Shown here piece by piece: positions 41,570 to 50,765 of a stretch of DNA of 64,000 bases. The position numbers and the translations under genes are program-made. This DNA comes from Cupriavidus sp. UYMMa02A (GTDB lineage: Bacteria; Pseudomonadota; Gammaproteobacteria; Burkholderiales; Burkholderiaceae): positions 35,456 through 99,455 of the forward strand of contig LRMT01000027.1 in NCBI GenBank assembly GCA_001725945.1, written 5' to 3'. The notes under the pieces were generated by a model that was not told where the DNA came from, made no database searches, and worked only from the letters and a program-made list of their open reading frames with translations. Position 1 is the first letter of the stretch. Each line of letters begins with the position of its first letter.

Positions 41570-42553
41570 ATGGCCCTCATCCGTACCGTCAGATCCGCCT
41601 GCAGCGTGCTAGCGCTGGGACTGGCATTTGCCTGCGGCGCGCAGGCGCAAGAGAAACAGCCGATCAAGTTCCTGGTCGGCTTCCCGCCCGGCGGCTCGAC
41701 CGACACCGTGGCGCGCGTGCTGGCCGAGAAGCTGCAAGGCGAACTCGGGCAGACCGTGATCGTCGACAACCGCCCCGGCGCAGGTGGCCGCGTGGCGACC
41801 GGCATGCTCAAGCACAGCGCTCCCGACGGACTGACCTACATGGTCGCGCCGAATGCGACCGCGATCTTCCCGACGCTGCTGTACCCGCCGGCCACGCTCA
41901 AGTACGACCTGCTGACCGACCTGACACCGGTCGCGGTGGTGATCTCGTATCCGCTGGCGCTGGTCGTGAGCACCCAGACCGGCGTCACCGATGTGAAGGG
42001 CTTCGTGGAATGGGTGAAGGCGCATCCCGGAAAGGCCATGTTCGGCACGGCCGGGCTCGGCGGCCAGACCCACTTCACGGGCCTGCAGTTCGGCAAGGCG
42101 ATCGGCGTGCCGATGAATGTCGTGCCCTACAAGGGCAACGGCCCGCTCGTCACCGATCTGCTCGGCGGGCAGCTTGCTGCCGCCGTGATGACCGCTGGTG
42201 ACATCCTGCCGCATGCCAAGAGCGGCAAGGTCCGCATCCTTGCCGTGTTCGGCGCTGCACGTTCGCCGCTGTTGCCGGGCGTGCCCACGGCGACGGAGCA
42301 GGGCGTGGCGGTCGCAGCGGCGAAGCCTGGGCTGGTATCTGGGCGCCCGCGCGCACGCCGAAGGCAGAACTGGACCGCATGCAGGCGGCGCTCGGCAAGG
42401 TGCTCGCCATGCCTGACGTGCGCACCACGCTGCAGCAGCGCGCCACGCTGAATCCGGACTTCCGGCCGGCCGCAGAGCTGGACCGTCTGCAGCGCAAGGA
42501 ACTCGCCTACTGGGCCCGTCATCAAGGCCAGCGGCTTTACGCCCGACCAGTGA
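41570..42553 (+). CDS. Bug/TctC family solute receptor (two frameshifts)
   Basis: A periplasmic receptor with a signal peptide to about residue 27 (CSVLALGLAFACGAQAQ), then IKFLVGFPPGGSTDTVARVL and VIVDNRPGAGGRVATG, the Bug-family N-terminal motifs. A missing G near 42332 restores AAAEAWAGIWAPARTPKAEL, and one near 42516 restores YWAPVIKASGFTPDQ, ending at 42553. It sits inside the catabolic operon, so it probably binds a substrate of that pathway. Confidence 0.85.
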
Positions 42554-42597
42554 TGCTCCGCGCGCCAGCCATCTCCACCTAGTCCCTGCCTTTCATC

Positions 42598-43759
42598 ATG
42601 ACCCTGAACGGATCCGCCTATATCGTGGGGGCTTACGAGCACCCCACCCGCAAAGCCGACGACCTGTCGGTGGCGCGCCTGCATGCCGATGTGGCGCGCG
42701 GCGCGCTGGCCGACGCCGGCCTGACCGCCGCGGACATCGACGGCTACTTCTGCGCCGGCGACGCACCCGGCCTGGGAAGCACCACGATCGTGGAATACCT
42801 TGGCCTGAAGCCGCGCCATGTGGATTCCACCGAATGCGGCGGTTCCGCGCCGATCCTGCACGTCGCGCACGCCGCCGAGGCCATTGCCGCGGGGCGCTGC
42901 AATGTCGCGCTGATCACGCTGGCCGGACGTCCGCGCGCGGCAGGCGCTGCGTGCGCTGAGGGCGCCGGACCCCGACGCGCCGGATGTGGCCTTCGAGCTG
43001 CCGTTCGGCCCCGCCACGCAGAACCTGTACGGCATGGTGGCGAAGCGCCATATGTACGAGTTCGGCACCACCAGCGAGCAGCTCGCGTGGATCAAGGTCG
43101 CCGCATCGCATCACGCCCAGCACAACCCGCACGCCATGCTGCGCAATGTGGTGACGGTCGAAGACGTGGTCAGTTCGCCGATGGTGTCCGACCCACTGCA
43201 CCGGCTCGACTGCTGCGTGATGAGCGACGGCGGCGGTGCGCTGATCGTGGCGCGCCCCGAGATCGCACGGCAGCTCAAGCGCCCGCTCGTGAAGGTGCGC
43301 GGCACCGGCGAGGCCCCCAAGCATGCGATGGGCGGCAACATCGACCTCACATGGTCGGCAGCCGCATGGTCGGGCCCGGCAGCGTTCGCGGAAGCGGGCG
43401 TCACGGCCGCCGACATCAAGTACGCCTCGCTGTACGACAGCTTCACCATCACCGTGCTGATGCAGCTTGAGGACCTCGGCTTCTGCAAGAAGGGCGATGG
43501 CGGCAAGTTCGTCGCCGACGGCGGCCTGATCTCCGGCGTGGGACGCCTGCCGTTCAACACCGACGGCGGCGGCCTGTGCAACAACCATCCGGCCAATCGC
43601 GGCGGCGTCACCAAGGTGATCGAGGCCGTGCGCCAGCTCCGTGGCGAGGCCCATCCCGCGGTGCAGGTCAGCAACTGCGACCTCGCGCTGGCGAGCGGCA
43701 TCGGCGGCGCGCTGGCGTCCCGCCACACCGCGGCCACGCTGATTCTTGAAAGGGAATGA
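42598..43759 (+). CDS. Thiolase-fold enzyme, SCPx/lipid-transfer type (frameshift near 42937)
   Basis: The protein belongs to the thiolase superfamily but to the sterol-carrier/Ltp-like branch. Landmarks are TAADIDGYFCAGDAPGLGST, VDSTECGGSAPILHVAHAAE (nucleophile region) and ASLYDSFTITVLMQLEDLGF, with a late NTDGGGLCNNHPAN. One base is missing near 42937 (restoring RPRARQALRALRAPDPDAPD). The stop overlaps the next ATG (ATGA), tying it to a DUF35 protein. In steroid degraders such a thiolase-DUF35 pair is a retro-aldolase (Ltp2 with the ChsH2 DUF35 domain); in others it is a beta-ketothiolase. Confidence 0.82.
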
Positions 43760-44199
43760 ACCATATGAGCACACCCGCTACTCCTGCCAGCGCGGCAGCC
43801 AAGGCGCCGGCCGCCGGGCCGCGCAAGATTCCCGCGCCGCGCACGCTGCCGGAAAGCCAGCCGTTCTGGGATGCTGCCGATACCGGCCGCCTGCTGCTGA
43901 AGGTCTGCCTTGACTGCCATGCCCCGCACCACTACCCGCGCGACATTTGCCCGCATTGCCTGTCCGACCGCACCGAATGGCGCGACGCGAGCGGCCTGGG
44001 CACGGTCTATTCGTTCAGCACCATGGGCAAGGGCGAGGCCGCCTGGACGCTCGCCTACATCAAGCTGGACGAAGGCGTAACGATGATGAGCAACCTGGTG
44101 GACTGCGACCCGCGCGAGGTCGAGATCGGCCAGCGTGTGAAAGTCGTGTTCAAGCCAAGCGACGGCGGCCACGCCGTGCCGATGTTCACCCCGGCATGA
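43756..44199 (+). CDS. DUF35 OB-fold / zinc-ribbon protein, thiolase partner
   Basis: A 147-residue protein with a rubredoxin-like zinc ribbon (CLDC and CPHC, 12 residues apart) and an OB-fold with a LAYIKLDEGVTMMSNLVDCD segment, the DUF35 (PF12172/PF01796) arrangement. DUF35 proteins bind acyl-CoA and act with thiolases or hydratases. The start at 43756 overlaps the thiolase stop; 43765 is an alternative ATG. Tight coupling suggests the two proteins form one complex. Confidence 0.88.
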   Translation: MNHMSTPATPASAAAKAPAAGPRKIPAPRTLPESQPFWDAADTGRLLLKVCLDCHAPHHYPRDICPHCLSDRTEWRDASGLGTVYSFSTMGKGEAAWTLAYIKLDEGVTMMSNLVDCDPREVEIGQRVKVVFKPSDGGHAVPMFTPA

Positions 44200-44217
44200 C
44201 GACCTGAGGTAATGACC

Positions 44218-45442
44218 ATGCTGACACCAGACAAGACGAGCGCGGCACCGCCGTTCGCAAGGGCCCGCTGTCCCGCTTCACGATTCTCGACGCGTCCCGC
44301 GTGCGCGCCGGCCCCACCGCGGTCAGGCTGTTTGCCGACATGGGTGCGCGCGTGATCAAGCTGGAGATCCCGCCGGGCGCCCGGGTGGCGACGACATGAT
44401 CGGTGGGCGCGACCACAACCGCGCCGACTACGAGAACCTGCACCGCAACAAGGAAAGCCTCACGCTCAACATGAAGACGCCGGAGGGCGTGAAGATCCTG
44501 CACGAGCTGGTCAGCCGCGCCGACGTCTTTATCGAAAACTACCGCCCTGACGTGAAGCATCGTCTCGGCATCGGCCCGGATGCGCTGCGCGCGATCAATC
44601 CGCGGCTCGTCTACGCGAGCATTTCGGGCTTCGGGCAGGACGGTCCCTACGCGGGCTGGCCCGGCTTCGATTCCATCGCGCAGGGCATGGGTGGACTGAT
44701 GAGCGTGACCGGCAAGCCCGGCGAGGGGCCGATGCGCGTCGGCATTCCGCTCGCGGACCTGTGCGCGGGGCACTTCTGCGCAATGGGCATTCTCACCGCG
44801 CTGCTGGAACGCGAGGCATCGGGCGAAGGCCAGTGGGTGCAGACCTCGCTGCTCGAAGCCCAGATCGCGATGCTCGATTTCCAGGCCGCGCAGTGGCTGG
44901 TGGACCAGAAGATCCCCGAGCAGACCGGCAACGAGCATCCGCTGACCGTGCCCACGGGCGTGTTTGCGACGAGCGACGGCTACCTGAACATCGCCGCCAT
45001 TGGCCAGACCATGTGGAAGCGGCTGTGCGAAGCCCTGGAAGTGCCGCATCTCGTCGAGGAACCCGGCCTCGGTTCCGATCCCGAGCGCGTGCGCAACCGC
45101 GACAAGGTCAATGCCGCGATCGAAGCTGCATTACGCACGCGCACCACCGCCGAATGGACCGAGCGGCTGCTCAAGGCCGGCGTGCCGTGCGGTCCCATCC
45201 ATCGCGTCGACCAGGTGTTCGCCGACGCGCAGGTGAAGCACCTCGGGGTCGCCTGGCCGATGCACCACGACGAGCTTGGCGATGTTGCCCTGGTGGGGCA
45301 GCCAATGCGCCTGTCGCGCTATCCGCGCAACCTGCCGCCGCAGCCGGCACCGGAGCAGGGCGCCAATACCGAAGGCATTCTCCGCGAGCTTGGCTATAGC
45401 GCGGGGCAGGTGGCTGAGTTGCGCGCTGCCTACATCGTTTGA
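44218..45442 (+). CDS. CaiB/BaiF-family CoA transferase (two frameshifts)
   Basis: A class III CoA transferase moving CoA between carboxylates. The family core [40 protein letters not shown] and MQGM-type loops are visible, with the conserved Asp in [10 protein letters not shown]. The start at 44218 follows GAGG (44212 possible). Frame breaks near 44241 and 44381 are repaired by one base each, restoring [20 protein letters not shown] and [17 protein letters not shown]. Repaired length is about 408 residues. Confidence 0.85.
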
Positions 45443-45457
45443 ACGAAGGACACTTCC

Positions 45458-46456
45458 ATGGCAAGACTCGTCGCCGCTTTCGGCTCCTCCCACAGCATCA
45501 TGCTGGTTTGCCAGCGTGAAGACTGGCAACACGGCTTCCGCCAGGTCGACCCGAAGAACCCGCACTATTTCGACCGGGCCGGCAACCCGACTACCTATGA
45601 AGCGCTGCTCGCCTTCGCCCCGGACGATGCCGAGGCCCTGGTGACGCCCGAGCGCATGGGCGAGCGCTACGACCACGCCGAAGCGGCCATGGACGAACTG
45701 CGCGAGCGCATCCGCGCCGCGCGGCTCGACGTGCTGCTGGTGGTCGGCGATGACCAGACCGAGTTGTTCCGCACGACCAACAACCCGGCCTTCGCGATCT
45801 ATTACGGCGACACCATCCGCAATGCGAAGCGCGAGGAAAGCGCTTCCGACGGCTGGTACAAGAAGGCGCGCATGGCCCGTCAGGAGCCCGACGCCGACCG
45901 CGACTATCCGGTCAACGCCGACATGGGCCGCTGGCTGATCCGCGAGCTGTGCGACCGCGACTTCGACATCACCGCGATGGACGGGCTCGAGCGCGGCCAG
46001 TTCGAAGGCCATGCGTTTTCGTTTATCCACCGGCGCTACCTGCAGGGGCTGGACCTGCCCGTGGTGCCGGTCATCGTCAACACCTTCGACCCGCCCAACC
46101 AGCCCACGCCGCGCCGCTGCATCCAGCTTGGCGCCGCGCTGCGCGACGTGATTGCAGCCTATCCCGAAGACCTGCGCGTGGGCGTGCTGGCGTCGGGCGG
46201 CCTGAGCCACTTCGTGGTGGATGCCGAGCTGGACAACGCGATCATCGACGCGATCCGCAGGAAGGACACCGCCTTCCTGGCCTCGCTGGACCCGCGCCAG
46301 CTTCAGGCAGGCAGCTCGGAAATCCGCAACTGGCTGATCGCCGTGGAAGCCGTGCGTGACCTCGACCTTGAATGGGCCTCCTACGTACCGGGCTACCGCA
46401 CGCCCGCCATGACCGGCACCGGGCTTTGCTTCGCCGCCTGGCGCACCCTTGACTGA
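45458..46456 (+). CDS. LigB-type extradiol ring-cleavage dioxygenase
   Basis: A 332-residue class III extradiol dioxygenase (LigB fold), non-haem Fe(II) enzymes that open catechol or gallate-type rings and some related activities. Likely ligands are the His in GSSHS near residue 12 and the acidic GDDQTELF; a later SGGLSHFVVDAELDNAII contains the catalytic His typical of the family. No separate small subunit gene is nearby. The frame is intact. The ring substrate is unknown. Confidence 0.82.
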   Translation: MARLVAAFGSSHSIMLVCQREDWQHGFRQVDPKNPHYFDRAGNPTTYEALLAFAPDDAEALVTPERMGERYDHAEAAMDELRERIRAARLDVLLVVGDDQTELFRTTNNPAFAIYYGDTIRNAKREESASDGWYKKARMARQEPDADRDYPVNADMGRWLIRELCDRDFDITAMDGLERGQFEGHAFSFIHRRYLQGLDLPVVPVIVNTFDPPNQPTPRRCIQLGAALRDVIAAYPEDLRVGVLASGGLSHFVVDAELDNAIIDAIRRKDTAFLASLDPRQLQAGSSEIRNWLIAVEAVRDLDLEWASYVPGYRTPAMTGTGLCFAAWRTLD

Positions 46457-46483
46457 ACTGCTGAACCGGACCCTGTAACGATC

Positions 46484-47146
46484 ATGAGTGAAACCGAATC
46501 CTACGTACAACGCCTGCGCCGGCTCGACTGCTGCGCGGTGTCCGACGCGCTCGACAAGCTGCAACTGCCGGGCACCGTGACCGGCCTGCCGCAGCGCTCC
46601 GGCGCCGGGCGCATTGCCGGCCGCGCCATCACCGTCAAGCTCGGCACCGGCGCGCCGCCGCCCGGACCGACCCGCCATCTCGGTTGCACGGCCATTGAGC
46701 AGGCGGGCCCGGACAACATCATCGTCGTCGAGCAGCGTACCGGCGTGGAGGCCGGGAGCTGGGGCGGATTGCTGTCGCTGGGTGCCAAGGTGCGCGGCGT
46801 GGCCGGCGTCGTGGCCGATGGTCCGGTGCGCGATATCGACGAGGCGCTCGATTTCGACTTTCCGGTGTTCAGCCGCGCGCTGACCGCCTTCACCGCGCGC
46901 AGCCGCGTGGTGGAGCAGGGCACTAATGTCGCGGTGCAGATCGGCAACGTGACGGTGGAGGAGGGCGACTACGTGGTGGCCGACCGCAGCGCGGTGATCT
47001 TCATCGCCGCGCGCGATATCGCCCGCGTGCTGGAGACCGCCGAAGCCATCGTGCGCAAGGAAGCCGTGATGGCGAAAGCCATCCTGGGCGGCACGCCCAT
47101 CGGGGAAGTCATGGGCGGTAACTACGAACACATGCTGAAGGGTTGA
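46484..47146 (+). CDS. RraA-fold protein 1 (G-x20-R-D type)
   Basis: First of three consecutive RraA-fold genes. The motif GG..LLSL..(20 residues)..RDID fits the G-x20-R-D-x2-D pattern of true RraA (RNase E inhibitor) rather than the D/E-x20-R-D pattern of the metal aldolases. Even so its neighbours are catabolic, so the role may be metabolic. 220 residues. It follows the LigB gene by 27 bases. Confidence 0.8.
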   Translation: MSETESYVQRLRRLDCCAVSDALDKLQLPGTVTGLPQRSGAGRIAGRAITVKLGTGAPPPGPTRHLGCTAIEQAGPDNIIVVEQRTGVEAGSWGGLLSLGAKVRGVAGVVADGPVRDIDEALDFDFPVFSRALTAFTARSRVVEQGTNVAVQIGNVTVEEGDYVVADRSAVIFIAARDIARVLETAEAIVRKEAVMAKAILGGTPIGEVMGGNYEHMLKG

Positions 47147-47151
47147 GCGAG

Positions 47152-47814
47152 ATGAGCGAACAACAGGACATCAACGTCGCGCGCGCCGCGAAGCTGGACA
47201 CCGCCACGCTGAGCGACGCGCTGGACAAGCACGGCATCGCAGGCCAGTGCTACCGCATCAAGGCGCGCGGCGAGGGCTTTGCCACGGCTGGCCGCGCCTA
47301 TACGCTGCTGTACGGCCCGGCATCGAACCCGCCGGGCACCGTGGGCGATTACATCGACGACGTGCCACCGGGCAGCATCCTCGTGCTCGACAACGGCGGC
47401 CGCGACAACGCCACGGTGTGGGGCGACATCCTGACCGAGATCGCGCATCGCCGCGGCATTGCCGGCACGGTCATCGACGGCGTGTGCCGCGATGTCGCGC
47501 TGTGCCGCAAGCTCGGCTACCCGGTGTTCAGCAAGGACCACTGGATGCGCACGGGCAAGGACCGCGTCCAGGTCGAAGCCACCAATGTGGTCGTCAATAT
47601 CGGCGATGCGCGTGTGCAGCCCGGCGACATCCTGCGCGGCGATGCCGATGGTGTCGTCGTGATCCCGCGCGAGCATGAGGCCGCGGTGCTCGACACCGCC
47701 GAGCAGATCGAGCACGCCGAAAACGCCATCCGCGAAGCGGTGCGCGGGGGCATGCGCCTGGACGAGGCGCGCCGCCAGTTCCGCTACCACCAGCTGCAGA
47801 CCAAGGGAGCCTGA
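47152..47814 (+). CDS. RraA-fold protein 2, class II pyruvate-aldolase type (D-x20-R-D)
   Basis: Second paralogue, 220 residues. The segment WGDILTEIAHRRGIAGTVID followed by GVCRD puts an Asp exactly 20 residues before Arg-Asp, the metal-binding arrangement described for HMG/CHA aldolases. Such enzymes release pyruvate from 4-hydroxy-4-methyl-2-oxoglutarate or 4-carboxy-4-hydroxy-2-oxoadipate, the last step of protocatechuate or gallate 4,5-cleavage. It overlaps closely with its neighbours (5 and 2 bases). Start taken at ATG 47152; a TTG at 47143 precedes it. Confidence 0.8.
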   Translation: MSEQQDINVARAAKLDTATLSDALDKHGIAGQCYRIKARGEGFATAGRAYTLLYGPASNPPGTVGDYIDDVPPGSILVLDNGGRDNATVWGDILTEIAHRRGIAGTVIDGVCRDVALCRKLGYPVFSKDHWMRTGKDRVQVEATNVVVNIGDARVQPGDILRGDADGVVVIPREHEAAVLDTAEQIEHAENAIREAVRGGMRLDEARRQFRYHQLQTKGA

Positions 47815-47816
47815 CC

Positions 47817-48479
47817 ATGGCGGAACACGACGCAAGCAGCACGATCATCCGTGACTTCGCGCGGGTCAGTCCTGAAGTCATTCGCGCCGCACAGGCGCTG
47901 CCCACCGCCACGCTGCACGAAGCGGGCGGCAAGATCGGCGTGGTCTCGCCGGCTATCAAGCCTGTGGCGCCGGGCTTTCGCATCTGCGGCCCGGCACTGA
48001 CGGTCCACTCGCCCGGCGGCGACAACCTGTGGCTGCACCGCGCCATCGACATCGCGCAGCCCGGCGACGTGCTGGTGGTGCATGTGAGCGGCGCCTATGA
48101 CCACGGCTACTGGGGCGAGATCATGACCACGGCGGCCAAGGTCAAGCAGCTTGGCGGCCTGGTCATCGACGGCTGTGTGCGCGACGGCATGCTGCTCGAG
48201 GAAATCGGTTTCCCGGTGTTCGCGCGCGGCCTCTGCATCCGGGGCACGGGCAAGGACTATGGCGCCATCGGCTGGCTCAACGCGCCGCTGCTGTTCGGCG
48301 GTACGCGCGTGGAAGCGGGTGACCTGATCGTGGGCGACCGCGACGGCGTGGTGGTGGTGCCACGCACGCGCGCGGCCGAGGTCGTCGGCAAGGCCAGCGA
48401 CCGCGAGGCCACCGAGGCCGCCATTCTCAAGCGGGTGGAAGCGGGCGAGACCACCATGCGGATCTACGGCTTTCACTGA
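47817..48479 (+). CDS. RraA-fold protein 3, class II pyruvate-aldolase type (E-x20-R-D)
   Basis: Third paralogue, 220 residues. Glu replaces the Asp or Gly: WGEIMTTAAKVKQLGGLVID followed by GCVRD, with exactly 20 residues between Glu and Arg. This resembles the aldolases more than RraA. A GDNLWLHRAIDIAQPGDVLV loop is also conserved in CHA aldolases. It precedes an enoyl-CoA hydratase by 16 bases. Confidence 0.8.
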   Translation: MAEHDASSTIIRDFARVSPEVIRAAQALPTATLHEAGGKIGVVSPAIKPVAPGFRICGPALTVHSPGGDNLWLHRAIDIAQPGDVLVVHVSGAYDHGYWGEIMTTAAKVKQLGGLVIDGCVRDGMLLEEIGFPVFARGLCIRGTGKDYGAIGWLNAPLLFGGTRVEAGDLIVGDRDGVVVVPRTRAAEVVGKASDREATEAAILKRVEAGETTMRIYGFH

Positions 48480-48495
48480 ACCGGAGCCGGATGCC

Positions 48496-49266
48496 ATGAG
48501 CGAAACCCAGCAAGGACAGCGGCCTGAACTGACCGTCGATGGCCATGTCGCGGTCATCACGCTGCGCCGCCCCGAGATGGCGAACCGGCTGGAGCCGGAA
48601 GATCTCGACCTGATGCGCAGCTATCTGGAGACCGTGAATGCGGATAGCCAGATCCGCGTGCTGCGCCTTGAGGGTCAGGGCCGTCACTTCTGCAGCGGCT
48701 TCAACATCGGCCGGCTCGGCGCCGCTGATGTCGGGGCGCGCTTCGAGGCGCTGGCCAACGCGCTGGAACAGGCGCGGCCCGTCACGATCGCCGTGCTGCA
48801 CGGCGGCGTGTACGGCGGCGCCACCGATCTGGCGCTCGCTTGCGACTTCCGCTTCGGCGCTGCCGCTGCCGAGATGTCGGTACCCGCCGCGCGCCTCGGC
48901 CTGCTGTTTTACCGCGGCGGCATGGAGCGCTATGTCACGCGTCTCGGCCTGGCCACGGCCAAGCGCATCCTGCTGATGGCCGATAGGTTCGACGCGCCCG
49001 CCATGCTGGCCTGCGGCTACCTCGACCGGCTCGAGGACAGCCCCGAGACGCTGCGCGCGCTTGCCGAACGTTGGAGTGGGGACCTGGCAGCGATGGCGCC
49101 GCTCGGGTTGCTCGGCATGAAGAAACACATGAACCGCATTGCCCGCGGCGAACTCGATGCCAGCGAATTGGCACAGGATATCGCCGTGGCCGATGCCTCC
49201 GACGACCTGCGCGAGGGGGCACTGGCATGGCGGGAAAAGCGCGCGCCGCGCTTCACTGGTCGTTGA
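48496..49266 (+). CDS. Enoyl-CoA hydratase/isomerase family protein
   Basis: A 256-residue crotonase-fold enzyme. The CoA and oxyanion-hole region is FCSGFNIGRLGAADVGARF and the second loop is VLHGGVYGGATDLALACDFR. The usual second catalytic Glu of hydratases is not clearly visible after the GARLG-type loop (SVPAARLGLLFYRGG), so isomerase, hydrolase or lyase activity is possible. The stop overlaps the next start by one base (TGATG). Confidence 0.82.
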   Translation: MSETQQGQRPELTVDGHVAVITLRRPEMANRLEPEDLDLMRSYLETVNADSQIRVLRLEGQGRHFCSGFNIGRLGAADVGARFEALANALEQARPVTIAVLHGGVYGGATDLALACDFRFGAAAAEMSVPAARLGLLFYRGGMERYVTRLGLATAKRILLMADRFDAPAMLACGYLDRLEDSPETLRALAERWSGDLAAMAPLGLLGMKKHMNRIARGELDASELAQDIAVADASDDLREGALAWREKRAPRFTGR

Positions 49267-49706
49267 TGGGAATGCACCGAATGATGAGCCAAGACAAATA
49301 TTTCACGCGCATGCTGCGCGGCCAGGCACCCCTGCCGCCAGTTGCCGGCCTGCTGGGCGGCGTGGTCCGCCGGGTCGACCTGGAGGCAGGCTCGCTCGAG
49401 TCGGACTACGTTGCCACCGATGCTTTTCTCAACCCGGCTGGCCAGGTACAGGGCGGCATGCTGGGTGCGATGCTGGACGACGTGACGGCGATGCTCGTTA
49501 CGGCGACGCTGGAAGACGGGGCGTCCTGCTCGACGCTGAACTTGAATCTTTCGTTCCTGCGTCCGGCGCAGGCCGGTCCGCTGCAAGGGCGGGCGCGTCT
49601 GGAGCGGCGTGGGCGCAACGTCTGCAATGTCGTGGGGGAACTGAGCCAGGACGGCAAGCTGGTGGCGACTGCCACGGCCACCTGCATGGTGGTGCGCCGA
49701 ACGTGA
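49266..49706 (+). CDS. PaaI-family hotdog thioesterase
   Basis: A 146-residue hotdog-fold acyl-CoA thioesterase. The pattern NPAGQVQGGMLGAMLDDVTA is typical, with the conserved Asn/Gly and Asp of the active site, and LNLNLSFLRPAQAGPLQGRA follows. It likely releases CoA from dead-end acyl-CoAs or salvages CoA in this pathway. Start 49266, overlapping the hydratase stop. It is the last gene of the rightward operon and converges with the transketolase genes. Confidence 0.83.
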   Translation: MGMHRMMSQDKYFTRMLRGQAPLPPVAGLLGGVVRRVDLEAGSLESDYVATDAFLNPAGQVQGGMLGAMLDDVTAMLVTATLEDGASCSTLNLNLSFLRPAQAGPLQGRARLERRGRNVCNVVGELSQDGKLVATATATCMVVRRT

Positions 49707-49766
49707 GCGCGACGCTGCGGATCATGGCCAGGGCCGGCCATGATCCGCTCGCCGCAATGCGGCCGC

Positions 49767-50765
49767 TTACGCCAGCCAGCCCTTGATGCTCGATGCCATG
49801 ACCTGCGTCGAGATGCCATAGCGGTCATGCAGCGTTGGCAATGCCCCGGCATCGAGGAACAGGTCGGGCAGGGCCACCTGGCGGAACGGCGGATGCACGC
49901 CTGCCTGCATCAACGCAGTGGCAACGGCTTCGCCGAGCCCGCCGATCACGGTATGGTTTTCCGCGACCACGACCAGCCGGCCTGAACGCCTGGCCTCGCG
50001 CACGATGGTGTCGGTATCGAGCGGCTTGATCGTCGGCACATGCAGCACGGCCACGCCCACGCGGTCCTTCTCCAGCGCCTTGGCCACTTCGAGCGCCCGC
50101 ATGGTCATGATGCCCGACGAGATCACGAGTACATCGGCGCCGTCGCGCAGCAGCTTGGCCTTGCCGAGCTCGAACTTGTAGTCGTATTCGTCCAGCACCA
50201 CGGGCACGTTGCCACGCAGCAGCCGCGCGTAGACCGGACCCGGATGGGCCGCGATGGCGGGCACCATCTGCTCGATGTCGATCGCGTCGCACGGGTCGAT
50301 CACGGTCATGTTGGGCATGGCGCGCATCAGCGCCAGGTCTTCGGCGGCCTGGTGGCTGGGGCCGTAGCCGGTGGTGAGGCCGGGCAGCGCGCAGACGATC
50401 TTCACGTCGAGGTTGTCCTCGGCAATGGTCTGGTGCATGAAGTCATAGGCCCGGCGCGTGGCGAATACCGCGTAGGTGGTGACGAACGGTTGCGCGCCTT
50501 CATGTGCGAAGCCTGCCGCAGCACCCATCAGAAGCTGCTCGGCCATGCCCATCTGGTAGTAGCGTTCGGGGAATGCCTGCGCCAGGATATGCAGGTCCGT
50601 GTACTTGCCGAGGTCGGCGGTCATGCCGATCACATTGGACTTCTGCCTTGCCAGTTCCACCAGTGCGTGGCCGAACGGGGCCGAACGCGTCGCCTGGCCT
50701 TCGCCCGCGATGGAGGCGATCATTGCCGAGGTCTTCAGCTTCGGCTTGCCATCGTTGCTGCTCAT
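49767..50765 (-). CDS. Transketolase, C-terminal subunit
   Basis: The pyrimidine-binding and C-terminal half of a split transketolase, 332 residues. Landmarks are FGHALVELARQKSNVIGMTAD, the catalytic Glu region of MGMAEQLLMGAAAGFAHEG, and a later ENHTVIGGLGEAVATAL. Start at 50765, overlapping the stop of the upstream N-terminal subunit by four bases (ATGA), so both are made together. Frames are intact. Split transketolases act on unusual ketoses or in dihydroxyacetone and apulose-type pathways; the substrate is open. Confidence 0.88.
   Translation of the reverse strand: MSSNDGKPKLKTSAMIASIAGEGQATRSAPFGHALVELARQKSNVIGMTADLGKYTDLHILAQAFPERYYQMGMAEQLLMGAAAGFAHEGAQPFVTTYAVFATRRAYDFMHQTIAEDNLDVKIVCALPGLTTGYGPSHQAAEDLALMRAMPNMTVIDPCDAIDIEQMVPAIAAHPGPVYARLLRGNVPVVLDEYDYKFELGKAKLLRDGADVLVISSGIMTMRALEVAKALEKDRVGVAVLHVPTIKPLDTDTIVREARRSGRLVVVAENHTVIGGLGEAVATALMQAGVHPPFRQVALPDLFLDAGALPTLHDRYGISTQVMASSIKGWLA

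Noticed and set aside
41120..42451. A single frame joining acyl-CoA dehydrogenase to the second Bug receptor
   Set aside because: The dehydrogenase should end at 41523 in another frame; the Bug signal peptide starts clearly at 41570.
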